In this document: piece after piece, positions 8,638-16,557 of the stretch
How positions within the stretch are numbered: position 1 is the first letter of the stretch
How the letters are laid out: every line of letters begins with the position of its first letter
Origin: Rhodococcus koreensis
GTDB lineage: Bacteria > Actinomycetota > Actinomycetes > Mycobacteriales > Mycobacteriaceae
Length of the DNA stretch: 64,000 bases
Direction of reading: 5' to 3'
Assembly: GCF_900105905.1 (NCBI RefSeq)
Contig: NZ_FNSV01000005.1
Span: forward strand, 7,708,501-7,772,500
Translations under genes and position numbers: made by a program
Notes under the pieces: generated by a model
Databases searched by the model: none
What the model was told of the DNA's origin: nothing
What the model saw: only the letters and a program-made list of their open reading frames with translations

Positions 8638-8677
8638 GTCTCCAGTTCTACCGCCGCGCCGGCGCAGGACCGCCAGT

Positions 8678-8696
8678 TGTCTGCTGTGGGCAGACG
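8678..8696. promoter_or_regulatory. PopR-box-like palindrome upstream of the clpP pair
   Basis: The site reads TGTCTGCT-GTG-GGCAGACG, with perfect GTCTGC/GCAGAC arms. From memory, the Streptomyces PopR operator is TGTCTGCC-N3-GGCAGACA, which this matches at 14 of 16 arm positions. It ends 41 bases before the clpP ATG, a suitable place for an activator. Confidence 0.6.
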
Positions 8697-8845
8697 ACGG
8701 AGTGCCGGGTGTTCGTGAATCGAGGTGACCGTGAGGAGTCCAGTGGATGAACGACCCACCACCTGTGGGTGAACTGTAAGAACAGACCGCTCGGACAGTG
8801 GAATCGGGCTCGCATGTGGGCGAAGTCGCTGGTTAGGGTTCCCTC

Positions 8846-9529
8846 ATGCACGTTCTGTTCGTCTGTAGCGGGAACGTCTGCCGCTCGCCGATCGCAGAGC
8901 GGTTGACATACGCGTACGCACTCGCCCGCGATCTGCCGCACCTCACCGCGGAGAGCGCCGGCGTCCGCGCCCTCGTGGGCTTTCCGATCGAACCCGTCGC
9001 CGCCCGCGTCATCGAGGGCCTCGGTGCGAGCGCCGACGGCTTCCGGGCGCGCCGCCTGCAGCCCGAGATGATCAAACGCGCCGACCTCGTCCTCGCGATG
9101 GCCGAGCAGATCCGGGACCGTTCGATGGAACTGCTCCTCGGGACGAGCCACTGCACGTTCACCCTGCGGGAGGCACGCAGGATCGCCGCCGCAACCGGGG
9201 CCCGCACCGTCGCCGAACTCGCGGTTGCCCGCCGGGACTACGGGACGATCGAGGAGCCGAACATCAGCGACCCGGTGGGTCTGGCCGAGTCGGCGTTCAC
9301 CGAGGTGGGCGACCGGATCGCCGCCGAGTTGATACCGCTGCTCGACGCTCTCGACCTCGACAGCGGTACGACGTGGTCGCCGGAACCGGAAGCCGAACCG
9401 GATCCCCGACCCGAGCCCGAACCCGAGCCGCTTCCCCCGGTCGTCCACCTGCCGCTGTCGCCCAGGCCGCTGATCGCGGCGCGGGCGGCGTCGTCGATCC
9501 TCGACTATCCGGTCAGCTGGACGCGCTGA
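8846..9529 (+). CDS. Low-molecular-weight protein tyrosine phosphatase family protein
   Basis: Residues 7-14 read CSGNVCRS, the CX5RS phosphate loop of LMW-PTPs, with Cys7 as nucleophile and Arg13 binding phosphate. An ISDPVG near residue 150 matches the general-acid DP motif. At 227 residues it is longer than the usual ~155-160; the extra C-terminal tail is rich in Glu-Pro and Pro repeats. Homologues act on phosphotyrosine in secretion and polysaccharide pathways. A TAGGGT hexamer ends seven bases before the ATG and no clear ribosome site is seen, so the mRNA may be leaderless. Its last 17 bases overlap the convergent sulfotransferase gene. Confidence 0.82.
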   Translation: MHVLFVCSGNVCRSPIAERLTYAYALARDLPHLTAESAGVRALVGFPIEPVAARVIEGLGASADGFRARRLQPEMIKRADLVLAMAEQIRDRSMELLLGTSHCTFTLREARRIAAATGARTVAELAVARRDYGTIEEPNISDPVGLAESAFTEVGDRIAAELIPLLDALDLDSGTTWSPEPEAEPDPRPEPEPEPLPPVVHLPLSPRPLIAARAASSILDYPVSWTR

Positions 9530-10670
9530 ACTGGTAATCGGCGAATCTCTCGTCCACCTGCTCGGCCGTCAGCCCGAACTCCTCGAGCGTGTACTTGTGC
9601 GAGGGGCGGCGGTCGCCGCTGCGGCTCTCGGCGTGCATCGCCTCCATCGCCGCCCGGGCTGGCCCACCGAGATCGAGCCCGAAGTGCGTGTAGACCCCCT
9701 CGACGGTGCCGAGCGGATCGGCCACGAAATCCCGGTAGTCGACGTCGACGAACTGGGCGGGGTCGTGCCGGGCGCGGGCCGCGGTGAACTGCTCGAGCCC
9801 CCGGGCCCACAGTTCGAGCTGACTCTCCCCGATGACGCTGCCCCGGAACTTTTCCGACCACCCTTCCGTCGCCTGTTCCGCCAGGCTGCACACCGACGGG
9901 ACGATCGTGCGCGGCGGCCGGTGGGTCTGGACGATCAGGGCGTCCGGGTAGACCGCGAGCAGTTCGTCGAGCGCGAACAGGTGACTGGGGTTCTTCAGCA
10001 CCCAGCGGCGGTCCCGGTCGGGCAGTCCGATCAGCTGCAGGTTCTTCTTGTGCCGCCGATAGGCGTTCGTCCAGTCCTGGCCCTCGAGCCAGCGGGAATA
10101 CGTCGGGAGCGACGCCAGGCACTCGTACGAGATCGACTTGAACGTCTGCCGCAGCAGTTGCCAGCACTCCTCGACCTCGCTCGCCGACATGTAGTGGACG
10201 CCCATGAATTCGGGGCGTTCGATGTGGTGGCGGCTGAAGCCCTCCTCGATCTTCTGGAACACCGGATTCGATTCCCAGGTCTCACGCGGCGGCCGGGGTT
10301 GCGGCATCTCGGTCAGCCACATCTCCAGGCCCTGATGGGACGGATCCGCGGTGAGCAGTCGGTGCAGCGCGGTCGTCCCCGTGCGGGGAAGGCCGGTCAC
10401 GAAGATGGGCCGCTCGATCCGCACGTCCGCGTGCCCGGGGTTCTGCTTCCACGCCGCCTCGCTCAGCAGCCGGGCCACCAGGGCGCCGCGGAGGAACACC
10501 CGGGACACCTTGCTGCCGAGCGGTGTCAGTTGCTCGTCGGTGTGATACGAATCCAGCAGGACGCCGAGGGCTTCGGTGTAGTCGTCCACACCGAAGTCGG
10601 TGAGACCGGTCAGCCGGGTGGCCGAGGCGTGCAGGTCCTCGACCGTGCCGACCGTGGTGCGCTCGCTCAT
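9513..10670 (-). CDS. PAPS-dependent sulfotransferase family protein
   Basis: The 385-residue protein carries FVTGLPRTGTTALHRLL around residues 90-106, the 5'-phosphosulfate-binding loop of the Sulfotransferase_3/Stf family, and LKNPSHLF and QTHRPP segments typical of the 3'-phosphate-binding region. It should move a sulfuryl group from PAPS to a hydroxyl or amine of a small molecule or lipid. It is the third gene of the DUF1214-SDR-sulfotransferase operon, 19 bases after the SDR stop. Genes for making and recycling PAPS begin 3 kb away under a matching promoter, which strongly suggests one pathway. The acceptor is unknown. Confidence 0.85.
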   Translation of the reverse strand: MSERTTVGTVEDLHASATRLTGLTDFGVDDYTEALGVLLDSYHTDEQLTPLGSKVSRVFLRGALVARLLSEAAWKQNPGHADVRIERPIFVTGLPRTGTTALHRLLTADPSHQGLEMWLTEMPQPRPPRETWESNPVFQKIEEGFSRHHIERPEFMGVHYMSASEVEECWQLLRQTFKSISYECLASLPTYSRWLEGQDWTNAYRRHKKNLQLIGLPDRDRRWVLKNPSHLFALDELLAVYPDALIVQTHRPPRTIVPSVCSLAEQATEGWSEKFRGSVIGESQLELWARGLEQFTAARARHDPAQFVDVDYRDFVADPLGTVEGVYTHFGLDLGGPARAAMEAMHAESRSGDRRPSHKYTLEEFGLTAEQVDERFADYQFSASS

Positions 10671-10689
10671 GATGCTCCGGTTCCGTTCG

Positions 10690-11487
10690 CTAGTGGTGGA
10701 ATTCGCCGCAATTGACGTCGAGGCACTGGCCGGTCACGGCGCTCGCCAACGGGGAGGCCAGGAAGATCACGGCGTCGGCGACCTCCTCGGTCGTGGGGAG
10801 CCGCTTCAGATCGGTGTTCGCGGCGGTGTGCTCGTAGATCTGCTCGACGGTCGTCCCGTACTTTTCGGCCTGGTGCGTGAAATACTGTTTCAGCGTGTTT
10901 CCCCAGATGTAGCCGGGGGCAACGGAATTGACGCGGATTCCCAGCGGTCCCAACTCGGTGGCGAGCGACTGCGACGTCGCGAGCAGGGCGGATTTGGCCA
11001 TCTTGTAGCTGCCGTACCGTTCCTGGGAGTGCCGGAGCACCATCGAGTTGATGTTCACCACCGCGCCGTTCGCCTCGGCGAGTGCGGGAGTGAACAGCTG
11101 AGTCAGCCGTAATGCCCCGAGCACGGTCAGCTCGAAACTGCTGCGGATGTGGTCGAACTCGGTGCGGGCCAGCGGTTTCATCGACGGAACCGAGAACGCG
11201 TTGTTGATCAGCACGTCGACCGTGCCGTACGCGTCGACGGCCGCGGACACCAGGTTCTCGGCCGAGGCCTGGTCGGTGATGTCGGTCGGGACGGTCACCG
11301 CGCGCCGGCCGACGGCGATGATCTCCTTGGCCACTTCGTCGAGGCGCGACGCGGTCCGGGCGGCCAGCACCACGTCGGCGCCGGCGGCTGCGCAGCGGAC
11401 GGCGAGGGTACGGCCCAGGGCCGGTCCGACGCCGGAGATGACGACGACCTTGTCCTGCAGGAGTTGTGGAGTAGTCATGGCGGTCAT
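10690..11487 (-). CDS. Short-chain dehydrogenase/reductase (SDR)
   Basis: This NAD(P)-dependent oxidoreductase of 265 residues has a slightly unusual nucleotide-binding turn (ISGVGPALGRTLA instead of TGxxxGxG), an NNAF at the NNAG position, and the catalytic YKMAK motif (YxxxK). The C-terminus GQCLDVNCGEFHH closes a typical classical SDR. The ATG at 11487 overlaps the stop of the DUF1214 gene (ATGA); a second ATG at 11478 is an alternative. It is probably co-transcribed with the sulfotransferase and would oxidise or reduce an alcohol/ketone on the same substrate. Confidence 0.85.
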   Translation of the reverse strand: MTAMTTPQLLQDKVVVISGVGPALGRTLAVRCAAAGADVVLAARTASRLDEVAKEIIAVGRRAVTVPTDITDQASAENLVSAAVDAYGTVDVLINNAFSVPSMKPLARTEFDHIRSSFELTVLGALRLTQLFTPALAEANGAVVNINSMVLRHSQERYGSYKMAKSALLATSQSLATELGPLGIRVNSVAPGYIWGNTLKQYFTHQAEKYGTTVEQIYEHTAANTDLKRLPTTEEVADAVIFLASPLASAVTGQCLDVNCGEFHH

Positions 11488-12650
11488 CCCAGCATCCGGT
11501 CGGCCACTGCGGCCTGGCGTGCGGCGATGCGTGCAGCGAAGTCCCCGGGGGAGATCTTGTTGGAGTCGTAGTACGGCAGGCTCCGGTGGATCTCGTCGAA
11601 CTTCACGACCTCGACCCGGGGACCGTCGTCCGGGGTCAGTTCGCGGGAGACGCGCTGCCAGCGGAACTGCAGGTAGCCGCGGAGGTGTCCGACGGTGGCG
11701 ATCCAGTTGGCGACGCCGGGATTGCGCTCGCACACGACCAGACGGATGTGGTCGTCGGGATCCACCTGCGACTGTGCGACGTTCAGCGACGTCTGGTGGT
11801 TGACGTAGTCGAGGGAGATGTACCACATGCTGCCGAGCTGAAAGCCCTGGTAGGGCACGTCGGCTTTGGGGACGGTGATGACCACGGCTTCGTCCTCGGC
11901 CAGTTCGTAGTGCCCGACCGACGAGTACTGGGTGGCGAGACCGCCCGGAGTAAGCCGTGGCTCGGTCATCGTGTTCACCGGCAGGTTCAGGTAGAACCAC
12001 TCCGGGAACTGCAGCCACGTCTTCACCCGCGCGACGAGGGCCTTGCCCGCACGCGCGTACCGCTTCTCCACGGTCTCGCGGGTGAGCGGGCCCGGGGCGG
12101 TACCGACCGTATCCGCCCTGGCGATGCGAATGGTGCCGCGCCGCTGACTCCAATCGCTGTACACCTCCCGGACCACCAGTTGCGACGACCCCGGAGCGAG
12201 GGTGAAGTAGTTGCGCCGGCCCGCACTGTCGTCGGGGCCGAACCGCACCTCGAACGAGCCGTCGGGCGCGATGTCGATCTCCCGGTCGTCGAATGCCGTG
12301 ACGCTGCCGGGAACGTGTGCGGCCGTGTAATTTCCGTTCAGCACCTGGAAGCTGAGGTCCGCCGTGGTGCCGCGCAGGCCGGTGACCACGTATTCGACGT
12401 CGTCGTCGATCCGCGCACCGAAGTAGAGGGTGTCCGGGTTGTCCAGGCCCATCTTCATGTACGGGCCGGTGCCCGAGATGAACGTCGGGTGCGACCGTTC
12501 GGTGGCCCAGGCCGCGTGCGTCGTGGCGAGGATTCCGCCGGCGAGGTACTGGTAGCCCTCCAGCAGGTCCTGTTCGGTGCGGATGTGGGGGGCGCTCTCG
12601 ATCAGTTTCTCGGCCTCGGCCATGGCGTCGGCGAATGGGTCGGTCAGCAC
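11484..12650 (-). CDS. DUF1214 domain protein
   Basis: The 388-residue protein is the first gene of the left-going operon. Its C-terminal half (GSMWYISLDYVNHQTSLN and following) fits the DUF1214 family, found in many actinobacterial catabolic clusters but without a settled biochemical role. No signal peptide or membrane segment is apparent. The start is a GTG at 12650 with CGTGAGGAGC just upstream. The promoter region carries two palindromes that recur before cysD. I would not assign a reaction. Confidence 0.7.
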   Translation of the reverse strand: MLTDPFADAMAEAEKLIESAPHIRTEQDLLEGYQYLAGGILATTHAAWATERSHPTFISGTGPYMKMGLDNPDTLYFGARIDDDVEYVVTGLRGTTADLSFQVLNGNYTAAHVPGSVTAFDDREIDIAPDGSFEVRFGPDDSAGRRNYFTLAPGSSQLVVREVYSDWSQRRGTIRIARADTVGTAPGPLTRETVEKRYARAGKALVARVKTWLQFPEWFYLNLPVNTMTEPRLTPGGLATQYSSVGHYELAEDEAVVITVPKADVPYQGFQLGSMWYISLDYVNHQTSLNVAQSQVDPDDHIRLVVCERNPGVANWIATVGHLRGYLQFRWQRVSRELTPDDGPRVEVVKFDEIHRSLPYYDSNKISPGDFAARIAARQAAVADRMLG

Positions 12651-12671
12651 ACCGTGCTCCTCACGAGGGGT

Positions 12672-12687
12672 GGTACAAATATGTACC
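12672..12687. promoter_or_regulatory. Palindrome GGTACA-AATA-TGTACC before the DUF1214 operon
   Basis: This perfect 6-4-6 palindrome lies 22-37 bases upstream of the GTG at 12650. A near-copy, GGTCCAAATATGGAAC, occupies the matching place before cysD (13738-13753). The repeat in two divergent operons suggests a shared regulator. Confidence 0.6.
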
Positions 12688-12716
12688 TGCGTGGTAGAAC
12701 ATTGATGAACCGACAA

Positions 12717-12730
12717 TAGAACGTGTTCTA
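12717..12730. promoter_or_regulatory. Palindrome TAGAACGTGTTCTA between the DUF1214 and IclR genes
   Basis: The perfect palindrome lies 12 bases before the IclR start and 67-80 bases before the DUF1214 start. It matches the KstR consensus TnnAACnnGTTnnA and is repeated as TGAAACACGTTCTA upstream of cysD. A further half-site, TAGAAC, lies at 12695-12700. The protein that binds could be the IclR protein or KstR. Confidence 0.6.
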
Positions 12731-12741
12731 AGGAGTGGTCA

Positions 12742-13665
12742 ATGGGGCACGAGGACGAGATGCCCGACCGGGCGCAGGGCCGGCGGTCGCCGCCGACCGA
12801 GCGTGTGGTGCAGGTGCTGGACTTCCTGGTGGCGCGTAAGGAGCATCGCTTCGGGTTGTCGGAGCTGGCCCGGACGCTCGACATCAGCAAGCCGACGTGC
12901 CTGGGGATCCTCACCGAACTGGTCCGCGGCGGCTACCTGGTCCGGGACCCGGCCACGAAGACGTACGGCCTCGGGCCCGCCCTCATCGCGGCGGGCCGCG
13001 CGGCCCAGCAGGGGTTTGCGGCCGGGCCGGTGGCGCGCAGGCATCTCGCCGTGCTCAGCGACGAGCTCCGGACCACCTGCACTGCGTCGGCGGTGGTCGG
13101 CGACCGCATCGCCGTCCTCGAGCTGACCAGTCCGCCGGGGGTGCGGGCCGCCGCCAAGGTGGGGGAAATGTACCCGTTCGCGCCGCCCGTCGGCCTGATG
13201 TACGTGCTGTGGGACGGCGACGACGCCCTGCAGTCGTGGCTGCGCCGGGAACCGACGCTGCCGGTGCGCCTCGACCGGGACCGGTTGCGCACGGTCGTCG
13301 AGGAGTGTTCCCGCACCGGATACCTCGTCGAGACACTCACTCCCGTCGGGCAGCGCCTGCACACGCTCATGGCGGGGGTGGCCGCGCACGACCTGCCGCC
13401 GGAGTTGCGCGACGTGCTCGGCGAGATGGTGTCCAGCCTCGGGGAGCGGGTGTACCTGGACGCCGAGCACGCGGACCCCGCGTCGCCGCACCCCGTCAGC
13501 CTCATCGCGGCGCCGACGTACGACGCCGAGGGTCACCAGGCCATGGTCCTCACCCTCTATGTGGGTACCGAACTCGCGCCGTCCGAGATCGCGCGGCGGG
13601 GCAAGGCCCTCGCCGCGGCCGCGGACGCGATCACGACGGAGGTGGGTGGCCGCCGGCCGCGGTGA
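12742..13665 (+). CDS. IclR-family transcriptional regulator
   Basis: The 307-residue protein has an N-terminal winged helix (VVQVLDFLVARKEHRFGLSE onward, with SKPTCLGIL as recognition helix) and a C-terminal IclR effector domain of GAF type. It sits between the sulfotransferase operon and the PAPS operon, and near-identical palindromes flank it, so it probably controls both and itself. The ATG follows AAGGAG at a good spacing. The effector is unknown; IclR regulators commonly answer to the aromatic or other acid substrates of adjacent pathways. Confidence 0.88.
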   Translation: MGHEDEMPDRAQGRRSPPTERVVQVLDFLVARKEHRFGLSELARTLDISKPTCLGILTELVRGGYLVRDPATKTYGLGPALIAAGRAAQQGFAAGPVARRHLAVLSDELRTTCTASAVVGDRIAVLELTSPPGVRAAAKVGEMYPFAPPVGLMYVLWDGDDALQSWLRREPTLPVRLDRDRLRTVVEECSRTGYLVETLTPVGQRLHTLMAGVAAHDLPPELRDVLGEMVSSLGERVYLDAEHADPASPHPVSLIAAPTYDAEGHQAMVLTLYVGTELAPSEIARRGKALAAAADAITTEVGGRRPR

Positions 13666-13691
13666 CGGGCGGGCAGGCATTGACCGCAATC

Positions 13692-13705
13692 TGAAACACG
13701 TTCTA
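13692..13705. promoter_or_regulatory. AAC-N2-GTT box upstream of cysD
   Basis: TGAAACACGTTCTA fits TnnAACnnGTTnnA and shares ACGTTCTA-type arms with the palindrome at 12717-12730. It lies 85-98 bases before the cysD ATG. Confidence 0.55.
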
Positions 13706-13737
13706 TTCTCGGAGGTGCATTCATTTTCGACCGGGCT

Positions 13738-13753
13738 GGTCCAAATATGGAAC
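13738..13753. promoter_or_regulatory. GGTCCAAATATGGAAC element upstream of cysD
   Basis: The element is 12/16 identical to the GGTACAAATATGTACC palindrome before the DUF1214 operon, with the core CAAATATG unchanged. It lies 37-52 bases before the ATG, so it overlaps the likely core promoter. Confidence 0.55.
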
Positions 13754-13789
13754 AGCGACCGGTAAGGAACTCGCGACGAGGAGTCGCCC

Positions 13790-14707
13790 ATGACCGCACC
13801 GCCCGTGTACGAGTTGTCCCACCTCGGCGCGCTCGAAGCCGAAGCCGTGCACATCTTCCGAGAAGTGGCCGCCACATTCGAGCGACCGGTCCTGCTGTTC
13901 TCCGGCGGCAAGGACTCGGTGGTGATGCTCCACGTGGCCGCCAAGGCGTTCTGGCCCGCGCCTCTCCCGTTCGCCGTCATGCACGTCGACACCGGTCACA
14001 ACTTCGACGAGGTCCTCGAGTTCCGCGACCGGACCGTCGACCGCCTCGGCCTGCGGATGGTGGTGTCCAGCGTGCAGGACGACATCGACGCCGGTCGCGT
14101 CAGCGAGGAGACGGGTCCGCGGGCCAGCCGCAACCGGCTCCAGACCACGGCGCTGCTGCGCGGCATCCGCGACCACGGGTTCGACGCCATCTTCGGCGGC
14201 GCCCGGCGCGACGAGGAGAAGGCCCGCGCGAAGGAGCGGGTGTTCAGCTTCCGCGACGAGTTCGGGCAGTGGGATCCGCGGGCGCAGCGCCCGGAACTGT
14301 GGAGCCTGTACAACGGCAGGCATCGCAAGGGCGAGCACATCCGGGTGTTCCCGCTGTCCAACTGGACCGAACTCGACATCTGGCAGTACATCGGCGAGGA
14401 GGGGATCGAGCTCCCGTCCCTGTACTACGCGCACCGCAGGGAGGTCGTGCTCCGCGACGGAATGCTGTTGGCGCACACACGGTTCCTGACCCTGCTCCCC
14501 GGTGACGAACCGTACGAGGCCCTCGTCCGCTTCCGGACCGTCGGCGACGCCACGTGCACGGGCTGCGTCGAATCGTCGGCAACCAGCCCCGAGGCCGTCG
14601 TCACCGAGGTCGCCGCGAGCAGGCTGACCGAGCGCGGGGCGACCCGGGCGGACGACCGGATCTCCGAGGCCGGCATGGAAGACCGCAAGAAGGAAGGCTA
14701 CTTCTGA
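13790..14707 (+). CDS. cysD: Sulfate adenylyltransferase subunit 2 (CysD)
   Basis: The 305-residue protein has the PP-loop SGGKDS at residues 38-43 and the family's GGARRDEEKARAKER stretch. CysD adenylates sulfate to APS, driven by GTP hydrolysis in its CysN partner. The stop overlaps the cysNC start by one base (TGATG). The gene stands in an IclR-associated catabolic context with a sulfotransferase rather than beside cysH/cysI or sulfate permease genes, so it may supply PAPS for sulfonation instead of cysteine synthesis. The function is secure; the pathway role is inferred. Confidence 0.95.
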   Translation: MTAPPVYELSHLGALEAEAVHIFREVAATFERPVLLFSGGKDSVVMLHVAAKAFWPAPLPFAVMHVDTGHNFDEVLEFRDRTVDRLGLRMVVSSVQDDIDAGRVSEETGPRASRNRLQTTALLRGIRDHGFDAIFGGARRDEEKARAKERVFSFRDEFGQWDPRAQRPELWSLYNGRHRKGEHIRVFPLSNWTELDIWQYIGEEGIELPSLYYAHRREVVLRDGMLLAHTRFLTLLPGDEPYEALVRFRTVGDATCTGCVESSATSPEAVVTEVAASRLTERGATRADDRISEAGMEDRKKEGYF

Positions 14708-16557
14708 TGCCGCAGTTACTCCGGGTCGCGACCGCGGGCAGCGTCGACGACGGCAAGTCCACCCTTATCGGCAGGCTGCTCTACGACTCCAAGGCGATCT
14801 TCGAGGATCAGCTCGAGGCGGTCGAACGCACCAGCCGCGAACGGGGCGACGAACACGCGAACCTGGCTCTGCTCACCGACGGCCTGCGCGCCGAACGCGA
14901 GCAGGGCATCACCATCGACGTCGCGCACCGCTATTTCGCCACGCCGCACCGCAAATTCATCATCGCGGACACCCCGGGGCACGAGCAGTACACGCGGAAC
15001 ATGGTGACCGGCGCGTCGACCGCCGACCTGGCCCTGATCCTGGTCGACGCCCGCAAGGGGATCCTAGAGCAGACCCGCCGCCACGCCTTCATCGCCAGCC
15101 TTCTCGGAATTCCGCACCTCGTGCTGTGCGTCAACAAGATGGATCTCGTCGGGTGGTCCGAGGAACGCTTCGAGGAGATCAAGGAGGAATTCCGGAAGTT
15201 CGCGATCAAACTCGAGGTCCACGACCTCACGTTCATCCCGGTGTCGGCACTGCGCGGCGACAACATCGCGCAACGCACCGCCAACATGCCCTGGTACGAG
15301 GGAGCGTCGCTGCTGCACTACCTCGAGCAGGTGCACGTGGCGTCCGACCGCAACCTGATCGACGCGCGGTTCCCGGTGCAGTACGTGGTCCGGCCGCAAC
15401 GCCAGACCGATTCGGCGTTGCACGATTTCCGCGGCTACGCGGGGACGGTCGCCAGTGGGGTGTTCAAGCCGGGCGACGAGGTGGTGGCCCTGCCGTCGGG
15501 GTTCACCTCCACCGTCAGTGCCATCTGGGGTCCCGGCGGAACCCGCCTCGACGAGGCGTTCGCACCGTCGGCGGTGTGCGTGCAACTCGCCGACCAGTTG
15601 GACGTGAGCCGCGGAGACGTGTTGTGCCGTCCCAACAACCGTCCGCTCGTCGGGCAGGAACTCGACGCGATGGTCTGCTGGTTCAGCGAACAGTCCGCGC
15701 TGACACCCGATGCCCGGTATACGCTGCTGCACACCACCCGTGCCACCAAGGCGTCGATCGCGCGGCTCGACTATCGGCTGGACGTGAACACCCTGCACCG
15801 CGACGAGTCCGCACGGTCGCTGTCGCTCAACGAGATCGGCCGTGTGCAGCTGCGAACGTCGCAGCCGTTGATGTTCGACCCGTACCGCCGCAACCACGTG
15901 ACGGGCAGTTTCGTCCTCGTCGACGAGTCGACCCACAACACGGTCGCCGCCGGCATGATCACCGGGCCGACGCTGTCGCGTTCGAAGGTGGTGTGGCACG
16001 CGGCGGCCGTGTCGCGGGAGGAGCGGGCGACGCGCGGCCGCACCGTGTGGCTGACCGGACTGTCGGCGTCGGGAAAGTCGACGGTCGCGGTGGAACTCGA
16101 GCGCCGCCTGGTCGCGTCCGGGGTGCCCGCCTACCGGCTCGACGGCGACAACCTGCGGCACGGCCTCAACGCCGACCTCGGGTTCAGTGCGACGGACCGC
16201 GCCGAGAACGTCCGCCGTGTCGGCGCCGTCGCGCAACTGCTCGCCGACTCGGGGGTGGTCGCGATCGCGTCGCTGATCAGCCCGTACCGCGAGGACCGGG
16301 ACCGCGTCCGGGAACAGCATCGGGCAGCCGGGCTCGACTTCGTCGAAGTGTTCGTCGACACGCCGGTGGACCAGTGCGAGGCGCGCGATCCCAAGGGCAT
16401 GTACGCGAAGGCCCGCGCCGGGGAGATCACGGGATTCACCGGGGTCGACGACCCGTACGAGGCGCCCGAGAACGCCGAACTCGTGCTCCGGCCCGAGGAC
16501 GGCACGCCGACCGAACAAGCCGCGAGAATTATGGAATTGTTGACACGTGATCACTGA
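14707..16557 (+). CDS. cysNC: Bifunctional sulfate adenylyltransferase subunit 1 / adenylylsulfate kinase (CysNC)
   Basis: The 616-residue fusion begins with an EF-Tu-like GTPase: GSVDDGKST at 11-19, DTPGHEQ and NKMD. Beta-barrel domains follow, and from about residue 440 an APS kinase domain with GLSASGKST (P-loop at ~451), LDGDNLRHGLN and the ISPYREDRD loop. Together with CysD it converts sulfate and ATP to APS and then PAPS. This two-domain form is usual in mycolata. The ATG at 14707 overlaps the cysD stop. Its product PAPS is the donor for the neighbouring sulfotransferase. Confidence 0.95.
   Translation: MPQLLRVATAGSVDDGKSTLIGRLLYDSKAIFEDQLEAVERTSRERGDEHANLALLTDGLRAEREQGITIDVAHRYFATPHRKFIIADTPGHEQYTRNMVTGASTADLALILVDARKGILEQTRRHAFIASLLGIPHLVLCVNKMDLVGWSEERFEEIKEEFRKFAIKLEVHDLTFIPVSALRGDNIAQRTANMPWYEGASLLHYLEQVHVASDRNLIDARFPVQYVVRPQRQTDSALHDFRGYAGTVASGVFKPGDEVVALPSGFTSTVSAIWGPGGTRLDEAFAPSAVCVQLADQLDVSRGDVLCRPNNRPLVGQELDAMVCWFSEQSALTPDARYTLLHTTRATKASIARLDYRLDVNTLHRDESARSLSLNEIGRVQLRTSQPLMFDPYRRNHVTGSFVLVDESTHNTVAAGMITGPTLSRSKVVWHAAAVSREERATRGRTVWLTGLSASGKSTVAVELERRLVASGVPAYRLDGDNLRHGLNADLGFSATDRAENVRRVGAVAQLLADSGVVAIASLISPYREDRDRVREQHRAAGLDFVEVFVDTPVDQCEARDPKGMYAKARAGEITGFTGVDDPYEAPENAELVLRPEDGTPTEQAARIMELLTRDH

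Noticed and set aside
9513..9529. Frameshift at the phosphatase/sulfotransferase junction
   Set aside because: Both genes end in proper stops with family-consistent C-termini; the 17-base convergent overlap is ordinary compaction.
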